This document shows, piece after piece, positions 17,910 through 27,300 of a stretch of DNA of 64,000 nucleotides (position 1 is its first letter; the number at the start of each line of letters is the position of its first letter). The notes beneath the pieces were generated by a model. The model had not been told where the DNA came from. It ran no database searches and saw only the letters and a list, made by a program, of their open reading frames with translations. The translations under genes were made by a program, and so were the position numbers. The stretch is from positions 1-64,000 of the forward strand of contig JBGCEO010000105.1 of NCBI GenBank assembly GCA_045106475.1, given 5' to 3'. This stretch comes from Granulosicoccus sp045106475. Its GTDB lineage: Bacteria > Pseudomonadota > Gammaproteobacteria > Granulosicoccales > Granulosicoccaceae.

Positions 17910-19280
17910 TTAAGCAGGCTCACTGTTTTGATCGGCACGCTGGCTGATGGCGAGGCCTGAATCTTCCTGCTGGCTGTTGGCATTTGCCGTAGGGCTGGTG
18001 TTTTTAAACTGAAAATCCACCGACACTACGACATTCCAGATTGCCGCCAAGCGCGCGTCGATATATAAAAGGGGAATGCTATCTCGTTGCCAGGGTGGGA
18101 CAGAAGACTCCTGAAGGACTTTCTTAACCGCCTTGTGATAGGCAGGTTCCCCCAGCTTGATCAACTCGCCCCCCGCCCGGCTCTTGATCGTGATCGAACC
18201 ACTAGCCGGCAAGACGATACCCTGGCGTTCACAAAGACTTCGACTTAGAGTGATGCCGGTTTCTGAAATAAACAGATCGTTGAAAGGTGCGCTCCATACA
18301 TACCGAAAGGGTTTGGCCTCCACGTGAGGCATCAGTAGACACAGGCTATCCTTGAATCGACGAAATTCATAATCACGAACATTAACGATGCCGTTGGAAT
18401 CATGTCGAGCATGAACCAGGTCGGACATCACTTGGGCCAGATCCTGCAATCGAGGCATACGGAAACCACGCTGACGAACCCACAGGCGCAACACCGCATA
18501 GACGCGCTCTCTAGGCAATTGTTTCAATTTAGACAGGCTCAAAAACGCACTGCCTTCAATGGTGGTTTTCTGCAGATCCTCCTTGGCCAGAGTGGTTAGA
18601 ATCTGACTTGCCGCAGAACTTCTCAACGCAGATCTACCCAAGGTTTTTGCCACCGAAGGCCACCGGGCTTTAAGCAGAGGCATGACCTTATGTCGCAGAT
18701 AGTTGCGATCATGATGCGTATCGAGATTAGAGGGATCTTCAATCCAGTCCAGGTGCCTGAGACGAGCCTCAACCAGCAGGGAGTCTTTGGTGCAGCCGAG
18801 CAGCGGGCGTCCCATGTAGCCTTGCGCAAACCGGCGTTTTCTGGGAATGGCAGACAGGCCATCGGGGCCACTTCCGCGAAGCGCTTGCAGCAGAAATGTT
18901 TCAGCCTGATCCTCGGCATGCTGGGCTAATAACAAGTGCTCGTTAGGATTGATGAAAGCAGAAAATTCGGCATAGCGGGCAATTCGCGCACTGGCTTCAA
19001 GCCCATCACCTTTGTCCAGCACTTCCACGCGCTTGACGGTTAGCGGAACGCGCAAACCTGAACAGATATCTTCCGCATGCTGGCTCCAGTGCGGACTGAA
19101 CTCCTGTAATGAGTGATCGATATGAATTGCCCTGAGATTGATTGCGCTATCCGTATCGCGCAACTCAGTCATCAGTTCCAAAAGCACGTGTGAATCAACA
19201 CCCGCGCTATAAGCAACGCAGTAGTTTCGGACATTCGGGTGCTGCGCCACGTAGTGCGCAACTGCCTCTAAGGGGCTCAT
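17910..19280 (-). CDS. tilS: tRNA(Ile)-lysidine synthase
   Basis: A 456-residue ATPase that converts cytidine 34 of the AUA-decoding tRNA-Ile to lysidine, an essential modification. The N-terminal PP-loop domain shows CVAYSAGVDSHVLLEL (residues about 22-37), HIDHSLQEFSPHWSQHAEDI, AQHAEDQAETFLLQALRGSG and RPLLG followed by the YLRHKVMPLL segment. The C-terminal tRNA-binding domain (RAGGELIKLGEPAYHKAVKK) is present. The ATP loop reads SAGVDS rather than the usual SGG-x-DS, a conservative change at one glycine. The start overlaps the accA stop by one base (TAATG), so it is coupled to accA as in related bacteria. The extreme C-terminus is a non-conserved Ser/Gln-rich tail. Confidence 0.94.
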   Translation of the reverse strand: MSPLEAVAHYVAQHPNVRNYCVAYSAGVDSHVLLELMTELRDTDSAINLRAIHIDHSLQEFSPHWSQHAEDICSGLRVPLTVKRVEVLDKGDGLEASARIARYAEFSAFINPNEHLLLAQHAEDQAETFLLQALRGSGPDGLSAIPRKRRFAQGYMGRPLLGCTKDSLLVEARLRHLDWIEDPSNLDTHHDRNYLRHKVMPLLKARWPSVAKTLGRSALRSSAASQILTTLAKEDLQKTTIEGSAFLSLSKLKQLPRERVYAVLRLWVRQRGFRMPRLQDLAQVMSDLVHARHDSNGIVNVRDYEFRRFKDSLCLLMPHVEAKPFRYVWSAPFNDLFISETGITLSRSLCERQGIVLPASGSITIKSRAGGELIKLGEPAYHKAVKKVLQESSVPPWQRDSIPLLYIDARLAAIWNVVVSVDFQFKNTSPTANANSQQEDSGLAISQRADQNSEPA

Positions 19281-20239
19281 TAGCTTTCTTTGAACTGTCC
19301 GTAGGCCCGCAGCTTATCCTGCCGGTTGGACAGCAAGGATTCCAGGGGCATGCTACTAAGCGTGGCCAGCTCCTCAATCAGCGCGCTTTGCATATTTTCA
19401 GCCATTTTCTGTGGGTCGCGATGAGCGCCACCCAAGGGCTCGTCTATCACCCGATCCACCAGACCCAAATCATGCAATCGCTCCGATGTAATACCCATGG
19501 CTTCTGCGGCATCAGATGCCTTATCCACACTCTTGTACAAAATAGAAGCACACCCCTCAGGGCTGATGACTGAATATACGCTGTACTGCAACATCATGAC
19601 CCGATCACCAACACCGATAGCCAGCGCACCACCCGAGCCGCCCTCACCGATAACCGTGCAGATAATCGGCGTTTTCAACCCTGCCATCACGAACAGATTA
19701 CGAGCAATTGCTTCACTCTGACCGCGCTCCTCTGCCCCGATTCCCGGATAGGCGCCCGGTGTATCGATAAAGGTAATGACCGGCAGTGAAAATCGCTCCG
19801 CCAGCTCCATTAAACGCTTGGCTTTTCGATAACCCTCTGGTCGTGGCATACCAAAGTTACGATGAATTTTTTCTTTGGTATCACGTCCCTTCTCATGTCC
19901 GATTACCACCACGGGTTTTCCATTTAACCGGGCTGTACCGCCGATAATCGCATAGTCATCTGCATACAGACGATCACCATGCAGCTCATCGAAATCGGTG
20001 AACACATTGTCAATGTAGAAACGCGTATAGGGTCGCTGTGGGTGCCGAGCCAATTGAGCCACTTGCCAGGAGCTTAACTTGGCAAAAATACTGCCCGTTA
20101 GCGTGTCGCATTTGGTTTTTAGCGTATCGATCTCTTCGCTAATATTGATGTCCGCGTCTTCGGTGGCAAATTGCAATTCGCGGATCTTGGCTTCCAGCTC
20201 CGCTATTGGTTGCTCGAAGTCGAGGAAGTTCGGATTCAT
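19280..20239 (-). CDS. accA: Acetyl-CoA carboxylase carboxyltransferase subunit alpha
   Basis: A 319-residue subunit of the heterotetrameric carboxyltransferase that, with AccD, moves CO2 from biotin carrier to acetyl-CoA to give malonyl-CoA. Motifs: NFLDFEQPIAELEAKI at the start, ARHPQRPYTRFYIDNVFTDF, IGHEKGRDTKEKIHRNFGMP, ITFIDTPGAYPGIGAEERGQ and the oxyanion-hole GEGGSGGALAIGVGD. It sits between dnaE (89-base gap) and tilS (overlap), which is the conserved order. The product feeds the fab genes found later in this window. Confidence 0.98.
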   Translation of the reverse strand: MNPNFLDFEQPIAELEAKIRELQFATEDADINISEEIDTLKTKCDTLTGSIFAKLSSWQVAQLARHPQRPYTRFYIDNVFTDFDELHGDRLYADDYAIIGGTARLNGKPVVVIGHEKGRDTKEKIHRNFGMPRPEGYRKAKRLMELAERFSLPVITFIDTPGAYPGIGAEERGQSEAIARNLFVMAGLKTPIICTVIGEGGSGGALAIGVGDRVMMLQYSVYSVISPEGCASILYKSVDKASDAAEAMGITSERLHDLGLVDRVIDEPLGGAHRDPQKMAENMQSALIEELATLSSMPLESLLSNRQDKLRAYGQFKES

Positions 20240-20328
20240 TAGGTTAGCGGCTGTCTCTCGAGGAATTTCTACATTCTAGCAGCACACAACCTAGCAGCAC
20301 ACAACGATTTACAACAGACAACTCTGAG

Positions 20329-23300
20329 CTAATAGACCAGTTCGACATTTTCATCGCCTGTCAATTTCCCCAAATTGTCGATTAATTCGAGCTGTGGGGT
20401 CACAGCCCAACGGTTACCAGCGCGAATCCGAGCCTGAGCCTGTTCATTCTCGTAGCTAAAACAAACCGGCACAGTGCCGCTTTTGAAGTGAGATAAGGTG
20501 GAAATCAACTCATCCAGCGCGCCATTGCGCCATCGATCTCCGTTCAGACGAATCAACAACTGCCTGGCAAAACGGGCTCGCGCACTGTTCATGTCGTATA
20601 TTTCACGAGCGCGAATCTTGAAGCCACCGTTGAATTCATCCGGGCTTACATCACCGTCAACAATCAAAACTTCATCCTTGACAATCAAGTGCGCACTGTT
20701 ATCTATCTGTTCACCGCGTAAACCGACCTCCACTCGCCCGGTACCATCATCAAGCGTGACAAACAGCATCCGTCCCCCCTGCCCATCACGCTGGCGCATC
20801 CCCATTACCAGCCCGGCCGTGACCACAGGCACACCTTTCTGTCGATAAGATGGACCGGAATCAGCTGTTCCAGCCTTGGCACAAATAGCCTTCAATCGAC
20901 CGTGAGTAAACTTGCCAAGCTCGGCAAGATACTCATTGATTGGGTGACCGCTCAAGTAGAGTCCCAACGTATCCTTCTCGCCCCGTAAACGCTCTCGATC
21001 AGTCCAATCGGGCAGGTTTTCCATCAATTCCGGTTCATCGGATTCAACCGGATCGCCGAGTCCGAACATATCATTTTGACCTGCGTCCCGATTTTTATGG
21101 AACTGATCTGCACCGCGCAATGCACTGGCAAGATGTCCCCAAAGAGAGGCGCGATTAGGGCCGAGCGCATCAACGGCACCCGCTTTGATCAGTGCTTCCA
21201 ACACTCGCTTGTTGACGCTGCCCGGACTCGCTCTTCGGCACAGATCATCCAGAGAATCAAAGGCACCGGTTTCGCCCCGCGTTTCCAGGACATTGGATAA
21301 TGCAGCCTCACCAACACCCTTTATTGCGCCAAGTCCATAGAGCACAGTGCTCACGTCAACGACAGAGAAGCGAACCGAGGAGCGATTGATATCAGGTGGT
21401 TGAACAGTCAGCCCCATCACTTTGCATTCATCGATCAAACCTACAACTTTTTCGGTGTTGTCCATATCCGCAGACATCACGGCTGACATAAACGCCGCAG
21501 GATGATGACACTTCAACCAGGCAGTCTGGTAGGACAGCAAGGCATAGGCGGCGGAGTGGGATTTATTAAAGCCATAGCCTGCAAACTTCTCGACAAGATC
21601 AAATATATTGCCAGCCAGATCAGCATCGATATTGTTAGCAACACAACCTTCGAGAAAGCCGACTCGTTGCTTAGCCATTTCCTCAGGCTTTTTCTTACCC
21701 ATGGCACGACGCAGGATATCCGCTGTGCCGAGGGAAAATTTTGCCATCACCTGAGCGATGCCCATGACCTGCTCTTGATACAGGATGACACCATAGGTTG
21801 GTTCGAGTGTCGGACGCAGTGCCTCTAACTGATAGTCTTCATGAGGCCAGGCCATCTTTTTGCGACCGTGCTTACGATCGATAAAGTCGTCTACCATGCC
21901 CGACTGCAACGGACCCGGCCGGTATAGCGCAACCAGAGCGATGATGTCTTCAAAACTATCCGGGCGCAGGCGTTCAATCAAGCGCTTCATACCTGGAGAC
22001 TCCAGCTGAAAGACAGCCGTGGTTTGAGCATCCTGAAGCAGCTTGTAGGTGGGTTCATCATCCAATGGCAACGCCAAAAGATCTAAGGGTTCGTCGGTAT
22101 GCCGGTCTATCTCCTTGACTGCATTGTCGATGATAGTCAGGGTACGCAAACCAAGAAAATCGAATTTGACCAGACCCACCGCCTCGGCATCATCCTTGTC
22201 AAATTGTGTGACCAGACTTGAACCATCAGCTTCACAATACAGGGGAGCAAAATCGGTCAATGCCGTTGGTGCGATGACGACACCGCCGGCATGCTTGCCG
22301 CAGTTTCTCGATAGACCTTCGAGCGACAAAGCCATATCCAGAAGTGCAGTGACCTCTTCGTCTTCTTTGTAGGCGCGCGCAAGATCTTCGGATTCTGCCA
22401 TTGCCTTTGTTAGAGTCATGCCCACCTCAAAGGGCACCATCTTGGCAATGGAATCAACAAAGCCGTAAGGGTGGCTCATCACCCGACCGACATCACGAAC
22501 CACAGCTTTCGCTGCCATCGTGCCATAGGTAATGATCTGTGACACGCGGTGTGCACCGTATTTCTGAGCGACGTACTGGATGACTCGATCCCGCCCATCC
22601 ATGCAGAAATCAATATCGAAATCCGGCATCGATACTCGTTCGGGATTAAGAAATCGCTCGAATAACAAATCATAAGCCAGTGGATCAAGATCGGTAATCA
22701 TCAATACAAAAGCCACAAGCGAACCAGCACCCGAACCACGGCCTGGACCAACCGGAATACCATTGTCGCGAGACCATTTGATAAAATCGGCAACGATTAG
22801 AAAGTAACCGGGAAAACCCATTTCTGCGATTACATCAAGCTCACGAGTCAGACGCGCGTCATAGGGCTTACGAATCTCTGCAAAATCGGCGCTATCAATA
22901 TCGAAGAGCTGTCCAAGTCTTACTTCAAGACCTTCACGAGCGGAAGCATAGAAAAATTCTGTTTCAGTCAGCCCGGCCGGAATAGGGAAATCGGGTAACA
23001 CAGGCTTACCCAGATTCAGCATCAGGTTGCAGCGTTTAGCAATCTCGACCGAGTTCGCCAAGGCCACTGGAATATCGGCAAACAGCTCGGCCATTTGCGC
23101 CGGGGTTTTAAGATACTGTTCTTCGTTGACTGTCTTGGCTCGACGCGAGTCCGCAAGTACATATCCAGATTGAATACACAGCCGCGTTTCGTGTGCTTGA
23201 TAGTCATCCTTGTGCAAGAATCGAACGTCGTTGCTCGCGACCACGGCAATACCGGTTTTAATGCCCACTGAACATGCACCGGCAATGTACTGTTCTTCAA

Positions 23301-23892
23301 AGTTCTTACCGGTTCGCGTCAACTCCAGGTAGTAGCGATCTCCAAACACAGCTTGCCAGCGCTGCGCGATTGCGAGGGCCTCCTCGTCGTTTCCACGCTG
23401 CAACGCTTGTCCCACATCACCTTCCAAACCACCGGAAAGTACGATCAAGCCTTCGTGAGCCTCGAACACCCAATCGATATCAACAACGGGACTACCATCG
23501 GATTGTCCTTCCTGATAACCACGCGAGACCAGATTTGTCAGATTGCGATAGCCGTCCTCGTTTTGTACGAGCAAGATGACACGCGTCAGCTCACCATCAT
23601 CAGCAACTGCGCGAATGCGCAAATCAACACCGGCAATGGGCTTGATACCCACACCCAGGGCAGCACGGTAATACTTGACCAGGGCAAACATATTACTGCG
23701 GTCACAGACAGCAGCAGCCGGCATGCTCTGCGCCACATGTTTGACCAATGGTTTTATTCGAACCGTACTATCGATCAGAGAAAACTCTGTGTGCACATTT
23801 AGATGCACAAAACCCGGTACGTTTGCACAAGGCTGCTCCGCGGTCTGCCCTTGCGCGGTAACGCTAGACTGATCTGAGATGACAGCACTCAT
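20329..23892 (-). CDS. dnaE: DNA polymerase III subunit alpha
   Basis: The 1187-residue replicative polymerase. The N-terminal PHP domain begins FVHLNVHTEFSLIDS, where E. coli-type enzymes have the LHSDYSL-like phrase. The palm carries the catalytic aspartates in PDFDIDFCMDGRDRVI (about residue 422). GPGRGSGAGSLVAFVLMITD, FAGYGFNKSHSAAYALLSYQ and the C-terminal OB-fold segment (VPVVTAGLVMGMRQRDGQGG) are in the expected order. A short non-conserved N-terminal extension of about 20 residues precedes the PHP domain. It lies upstream of accA, and rnhB ends 123 bases upstream on the same strand. Confidence 0.98.
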   Translation of the reverse strand: MSAVISDQSSVTAQGQTAEQPCANVPGFVHLNVHTEFSLIDSTVRIKPLVKHVAQSMPAAAVCDRSNMFALVKYYRAALGVGIKPIAGVDLRIRAVADDGELTRVILLVQNEDGYRNLTNLVSRGYQEGQSDGSPVVDIDWVFEAHEGLIVLSGGLEGDVGQALQRGNDEEALAIAQRWQAVFGDRYYLELTRTGKNFEEQYIAGACSVGIKTGIAVVASNDVRFLHKDDYQAHETRLCIQSGYVLADSRRAKTVNEEQYLKTPAQMAELFADIPVALANSVEIAKRCNLMLNLGKPVLPDFPIPAGLTETEFFYASAREGLEVRLGQLFDIDSADFAEIRKPYDARLTRELDVIAEMGFPGYFLIVADFIKWSRDNGIPVGPGRGSGAGSLVAFVLMITDLDPLAYDLLFERFLNPERVSMPDFDIDFCMDGRDRVIQYVAQKYGAHRVSQIITYGTMAAKAVVRDVGRVMSHPYGFVDSIAKMVPFEVGMTLTKAMAESEDLARAYKEDEEVTALLDMALSLEGLSRNCGKHAGGVVIAPTALTDFAPLYCEADGSSLVTQFDKDDAEAVGLVKFDFLGLRTLTIIDNAVKEIDRHTDEPLDLLALPLDDEPTYKLLQDAQTTAVFQLESPGMKRLIERLRPDSFEDIIALVALYRPGPLQSGMVDDFIDRKHGRKKMAWPHEDYQLEALRPTLEPTYGVILYQEQVMGIAQVMAKFSLGTADILRRAMGKKKPEEMAKQRVGFLEGCVANNIDADLAGNIFDLVEKFAGYGFNKSHSAAYALLSYQTAWLKCHHPAAFMSAVMSADMDNTEKVVGLIDECKVMGLTVQPPDINRSSVRFSVVDVSTVLYGLGAIKGVGEAALSNVLETRGETGAFDSLDDLCRRASPGSVNKRVLEALIKAGAVDALGPNRASLWGHLASALRGADQFHKNRDAGQNDMFGLGDPVESDEPELMENLPDWTDRERLRGEKDTLGLYLSGHPINEYLAELGKFTHGRLKAICAKAGTADSGPSYRQKGVPVVTAGLVMGMRQRDGQGGRMLFVTLDDGTGRVEVGLRGEQIDNSAHLIVKDEVLIVDGDVSPDEFNGGFKIRAREIYDMNSARARFARQLLIRLNGDRWRNGALDELISTLSHFKSGTVPVCFSYENEQAQARIRAGNRWAVTPQLELIDNLGKLTGDENVELVY

Positions 23893-24015
23893 CGGACGCT
23901 TATTCTCCCGTACTTGTTATGCAAACTTAAATCACTGACGGACTGTGAAGACTGGCAGCTCATACGACCATGCTGATTACTGTTGTAAGCCGCTCACGAT
24001 AAACAATAGCAATGC

Positions 24016-24633
24016 TCATGAAACAGCATCTGCCATAGATTCTTTAGTGAGCGCTGCCCGTTCCAGAGCTTCTCTTACGGGCTTGAATGAGCGCCGGTGC
24101 AGAACCGTTACGCCATGCTCAATAATAGCGCGGCGATGCTGCACCGTGGGATAACCTTTGTGTCGTGCAAAGCCGTATTCAGGGTATTGCTGATGCAGCT
24201 CTGTCATTAAACGATCTCGTGCTACCTTGGCGATGATGGACGCAGCACTTATGGACTTTACCCGCTGATCCCCTTTAACGACTGCCTGCACCGGGCAACT
24301 GACTGCCGGACAACGATTACCGTCGATCAATGCCAAATCCGGTTGGGATTCTAATCCCGCAACGGCGCGCTTCATGGCGAGCATACTGGCATGTAAGATA
24401 TTGATTGTGTCAATCTCGTCCACACTGGCTTCGGCTATGTAATAGGCCAGGGCATGCTCACGAATTAGCACATCCAGCTCATCGCGGGTACATTCATCAA
24501 GGAGTTTGGAGTCCAGCAAGCCGTCAATGCGCCTGCCAGGATCAAGAATGACCGCAGCGGCCACCACTGGACCGGCCAGTGGGCCACGCCCAACCTCATC
24601 AACACCTGCTATCAAAAAAGGCTGATTCTCCAT
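24016..24633 (-). CDS. rnhB: Ribonuclease HII
   Basis: A 205-residue endonuclease that removes single ribonucleotides and RNA primers from DNA. The catalytic carboxylates are in IAGVDEVGRGPLAGPVVAAA, ALIDGNRCP and SAASIIAKVARDRLM. I chose the ATG at 24633 (MENQPFLIAG); a TTG at 24660 would add nine residues outside the family core. The C-terminus (KGYPTVQHRRAIIEHGVTVL, HRRSFKPVREAL) is conserved. It heads the rnhB-dnaE-accA-tilS order shared by many gammaproteobacteria. lpxB, which often lies upstream, is replaced here by an SDR gene. Confidence 0.95.
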   Translation of the reverse strand: MENQPFLIAGVDEVGRGPLAGPVVAAAVILDPGRRIDGLLDSKLLDECTRDELDVLIREHALAYYIAEASVDEIDTINILHASMLAMKRAVAGLESQPDLALIDGNRCPAVSCPVQAVVKGDQRVKSISAASIIAKVARDRLMTELHQQYPEYGFARHKGYPTVQHRRAIIEHGVTVLHRRSFKPVREALERAALTKESMADAVS

Positions 24634-24768
24634 GCGTACAGGATACTGCCTTGAGGCCAAACTCCCAAGCCTTGTTCGCTACTTTCATCAGTATTATTTT
24701 TCATCTGCACGTTCGACTTAAAACCCCACAGACGGGTCCCAACCGACACCTGGCCTTAGCTCTGCGGT

Positions 24769-25458
24769 TTAATCAGGAGTGCTCAAAGATTGACCATTAT
24801 GCGAGCCATTCAAAGACAGGAAAAACGGCGCAGCTTTCACGGCCCAGTCGACCGGGCCGTGATACCCCTGGGAGGCTTCACCAAACGCTACTCGTAGCAT
24901 GTCGGTATCGATCACCCCCGGACTTACAGGCACTGCAGCCATCCCTGCCGGTAATTCTTCGGCCAGTGCTTTGGTCATGCCCTCTATCGCCCACTTCGAT
25001 GCACAGTAAGGAGCTACCTCAGCGGCCACAGATCTACCCCAGCCACTACTCAAGTTCACGACTACTCCACACCTGGTTTCAATCATCGCTGGCAACAGAT
25101 GTCGAATAACCGAAAATACACCAACAATATTGACATCCACCAGTTGCTGAAATTGATCTGCAGGTACTTTCCACAATGGCGCTGGCTCACAAATAACAGC
25201 AGCATTGTTGATCAATAAATCTGGCACGCCGAACGTGCTGATTAGTTGACCGGCCCACTGAGCTACAGCAGTATCATCGCTAACATCAAGCGTATGAAAC
25301 TGATGTTGATCGCCGTAGCGCTGGCCAAGTTCAGCGATCTGCTCAGGAGAACGACTACAACCAGCAACTCGATGACCCGCTTGTACAAACTGATCGACCA
25401 GTGCCCTGCCCAATCCCCGGCTGCAGCCCGTCACCACAATGCGTCTTGCTTCCGACAT
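24769..25458 (-). CDS. Short-chain dehydrogenase/reductase
   Basis: A 229-residue classical SDR. The cofactor motif TGCSRGLGRAL lies at residues 10-20, LINNAAVICEP near 85, catalytic serine in VVNLSSGWGRS, and the Tyr-x-x-x-Lys pair in APYCASKWAIEGMTKAL. A basic residue after the glycine motif (CSRS) hints at NADP preference. It is a single gene 108 bases from rnhB on the same strand. Its upstream side is the long non-coding repeat region. The substrate cannot be deduced; it could be a carbonyl reductase of broad range. Confidence 0.85.
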   Translation of the reverse strand: MSEARRIVVTGCSRGLGRALVDQFVQAGHRVAGCSRSPEQIAELGQRYGDQHQFHTLDVSDDTAVAQWAGQLISTFGVPDLLINNAAVICEPAPLWKVPADQFQQLVDVNIVGVFSVIRHLLPAMIETRCGVVVNLSSGWGRSVAAEVAPYCASKWAIEGMTKALAEELPAGMAAVPVSPGVIDTDMLRVAFGEASQGYHGPVDWAVKAAPFFLSLNGSHNGQSLSTPD

Positions 25459-25559
25459 GAAAAGATCCAGTGAACAGAGGTGACTTAAACCCTAACGGGT
25501 TAGCAGCTCGGTAGACAAGGGGTTTTTACATGGCTGAACGTTTTCGGTGACTTTGGCCT

Positions 25560-25690
25560 GTATAGCCTGCATAGTCCGCATGGCCCACTTAGCCCTCTTA
25601 GCCCTCTTAGCCCTCTTAGCCTGCATGGCCTGCATAGTCCGCACATCACGCACATCACGCACGCCCCCACGCCCCGCACGCCCCGCGTAT
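25560..25690. repeat. Nonamer-periodic low-complexity block in a ~500-base gene-free stretch
   Basis: The interval 25459-25957 holds no credible gene. Inside it, consecutive families of 9-base tandem units follow one another: CTTAGCCCT about 3.8 times (25588-25621), CACATCACG twice, then ACGCCCCGC-like units. A 16-base direct repeat GCCTGCATAGTCCGCA occurs at 25565-25580 and 25628-25643. The only open frame over the block (from a GTG at 25547) encodes nothing but triplet-periodic Leu-Ala, Thr-Ser-Arg and Arg-Pro-Ala repeats, and I do not accept it as a gene. Confidence 0.7.
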
Positions 25691-25746
25691 CACGTTTACC
25701 CGGCTTACTCCCGACAAGCTAGTGCATTGGTGTATAAACCTATTAA

Positions 25747-25862
25747 ACTGCCCCAGTATGCTGGGGATGGCTGCAGATCACCATCGCCTATTCTGCCTAA
25801 ATAATTGATCTCAAAGGCTTTGTAATGATTTCGCTGTGCTGTCCCCAGTTAACTGGGGCAGT
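25747..25862. repeat. 116-base element with imperfect ~21-base terminal inverted repeats
   Basis: The left end ACTGCCCCAGTATGCTGGGGA (25747-25767) and right end TCCCCAGTTAACTGGGGCAGT (25842-25862) are inverted copies with 3 central differences. Each end is also a short hairpin itself (CCCCAG with CTGGGG). Some 74 unique bases lie between. It resembles a MITE- or BIME-like unit; no transposase is present. Confidence 0.6.
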
Positions 25863-25957
25863 TAGTAAAGCTATTTGTCTATGCATCGCTGAGTACGTAG
25901 CCTAACGATCAGTACGCAGTGACATGCGCACTCAACCAAGCGACAGGAATTCTGGCC

Positions 25958-27229
25958 ATGAACCAAAGCAGTGGAGTTCAAGTACCGACGCGCGGTTTCT
26001 CTAAAGTGGAGTTTACGAATCGCTGTGCTCGGGTACAGGCGATAATGAAGCAACGCGAAATCGACGTGCTTTGGTTGAGCACTGAAGCGGACATTCGTTA
26101 CCTGACAGGTTTTCTGACGCAGTTCTGGCAAAGTCCAACGCGCCCCTGGTATTTACTGTTGCCGCAATCGGGTGAACCGGTCGCAGTAATACCTGCCATT
26201 GGTGCTATATGTATGCAACGCACATGGATCAACGACATTCGACTGTGGTCATCCCCTCATCCAACGGATGATGGCGTCAGCTTGTTAATCGACACTATCC
26301 ACGAACTTGCTGGTCACAAGCCCAGCATCGGCGTACCGATGGGTGCTGAAACTTACGTGCGCAGTCCATGGAACGACATCGAACGTATTCGCAAGTTGAC
26401 AGCCGGTGCGCAGTGGGTCGATGCCACTGATGCCATGCGCTGTGTGCGCCAAATCAAATCATCTGCGGAAATTGAGAAACTGGATTACATCTGCACCGTG
26501 GCCTCTAACGCATTTGCTGATGTTCCACAGATTATCAGCGCAGGAATGACACAAGTCGATGCATTTCGCGCCTTTCGAATTGCCTGTCTCCAACATGGCG
26601 CAGATGATCCTGCCTATGTTGTCGGCGCAGCCTCTGCCAATGGCTATGAAGATATTATCTCGCCACCGTCCGAAGAATCCCTGAAAACAGGCGATATTCT
26701 AATCCTGGATACCGGCTGCACATTTGACGGTTACTATGCAGACTTCGATAGAAACTTTGCACTGCAACAAGTAGACAAAGCTACAGCAGAAGCTCATCAG
26801 CGAGCATGGGACGCAACAGAAGCCGGTATCGAGCTGATTAAACCCGGTGTAACCTGCGCCGAACTCTTTGCAGCCATGCAAGTCGTTATGTCTCCGATGC
26901 AGATAGATGGGCAACCATCATCACCGCATGACCCGAAAGGTTCAGACATGGGCAAGCTCGGCAAAGCAGCTGTCCCACAAAGAGCACAAGCAGCACGAGG
27001 AGATGTTGGCAGACTTGGTCATGGGCTAGGTATCCAGCTCACGGAAACGCCGTCGATTACTGCTTTTGATCACACACCTATGGTGCCTGGAATGGTCATG
27101 ACGTTGGAACCAGGTTACAGCTATGCACCTGGTAAAATGATGGTGCACGAAGAAAATTTGCTAGTCACTGAAACGGGAGCGCGCCTACTTTCAAGGCGAG
27201 CGCCACGCGACATTCCAATAATTAAATAG
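25958..27229 (+). CDS. M24 family metallopeptidase (Xaa-Pro aminopeptidase-like)
   Basis: A 423-residue pita-bread-fold protein. The N-terminal creatinase-like domain (DVLWLSTEADIRYLTGFLTQ) is followed by the M24 catalytic domain. The five expected metal ligands can be located: two Asp in ILDTGCTFDGYYADFDRNF, His in GRLGHGLGIQ, and Glu in MTLEPGYSY and MMVHEENLLVTE. About 30 extra polar residues precede the histidine motif. I chose the ATG at 25958, which has AGGAA nine bases upstream; a GTG at 25919 is possible. It is convergent with the DUF1989 gene. Whether it cleaves peptides or a small amide or amidine, as some M24 hydrolases do, cannot be told. Confidence 0.87.
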   Translation: MNQSSGVQVPTRGFSKVEFTNRCARVQAIMKQREIDVLWLSTEADIRYLTGFLTQFWQSPTRPWYLLLPQSGEPVAVIPAIGAICMQRTWINDIRLWSSPHPTDDGVSLLIDTIHELAGHKPSIGVPMGAETYVRSPWNDIERIRKLTAGAQWVDATDAMRCVRQIKSSAEIEKLDYICTVASNAFADVPQIISAGMTQVDAFRAFRIACLQHGADDPAYVVGAASANGYEDIISPPSEESLKTGDILILDTGCTFDGYYADFDRNFALQQVDKATAEAHQRAWDATEAGIELIKPGVTCAELFAAMQVVMSPMQIDGQPSSPHDPKGSDMGKLGKAAVPQRAQAARGDVGRLGHGLGIQLTETPSITAFDHTPMVPGMVMTLEPGYSYAPGKMMVHEENLLVTETGARLLSRRAPRDIPIIK

Positions 27230-27252
27230 CATGGTCGTGACAGTGGATTAGT

Positions 27253-27298
27253 TTTAGCATGGCGCTAAACTGAATTGTTAAGCACTAATTGTTAGTGC
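27253..27298. terminator. Two adjacent hairpins between convergent genes
   Basis: TTTAGC (27253-27258) pairs with GCTAAA (27264-27269), and GCACTAA (27282-27288) pairs with TTAGTGC (27292-27298) over a 3-base loop. They fill the 71-base gap between two converging genes and could end transcription in both directions. T tracts are short. Confidence 0.45.
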
Positions 27299-27300
27299 GA

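Noticed and set aside
25547..25804. Open frame of 85 codons over the nonamer repeats
   Set aside because: Its product is only a read-out of the 9-base repeats, the start is GTG without a ribosome binding site, and no family is recognisable.
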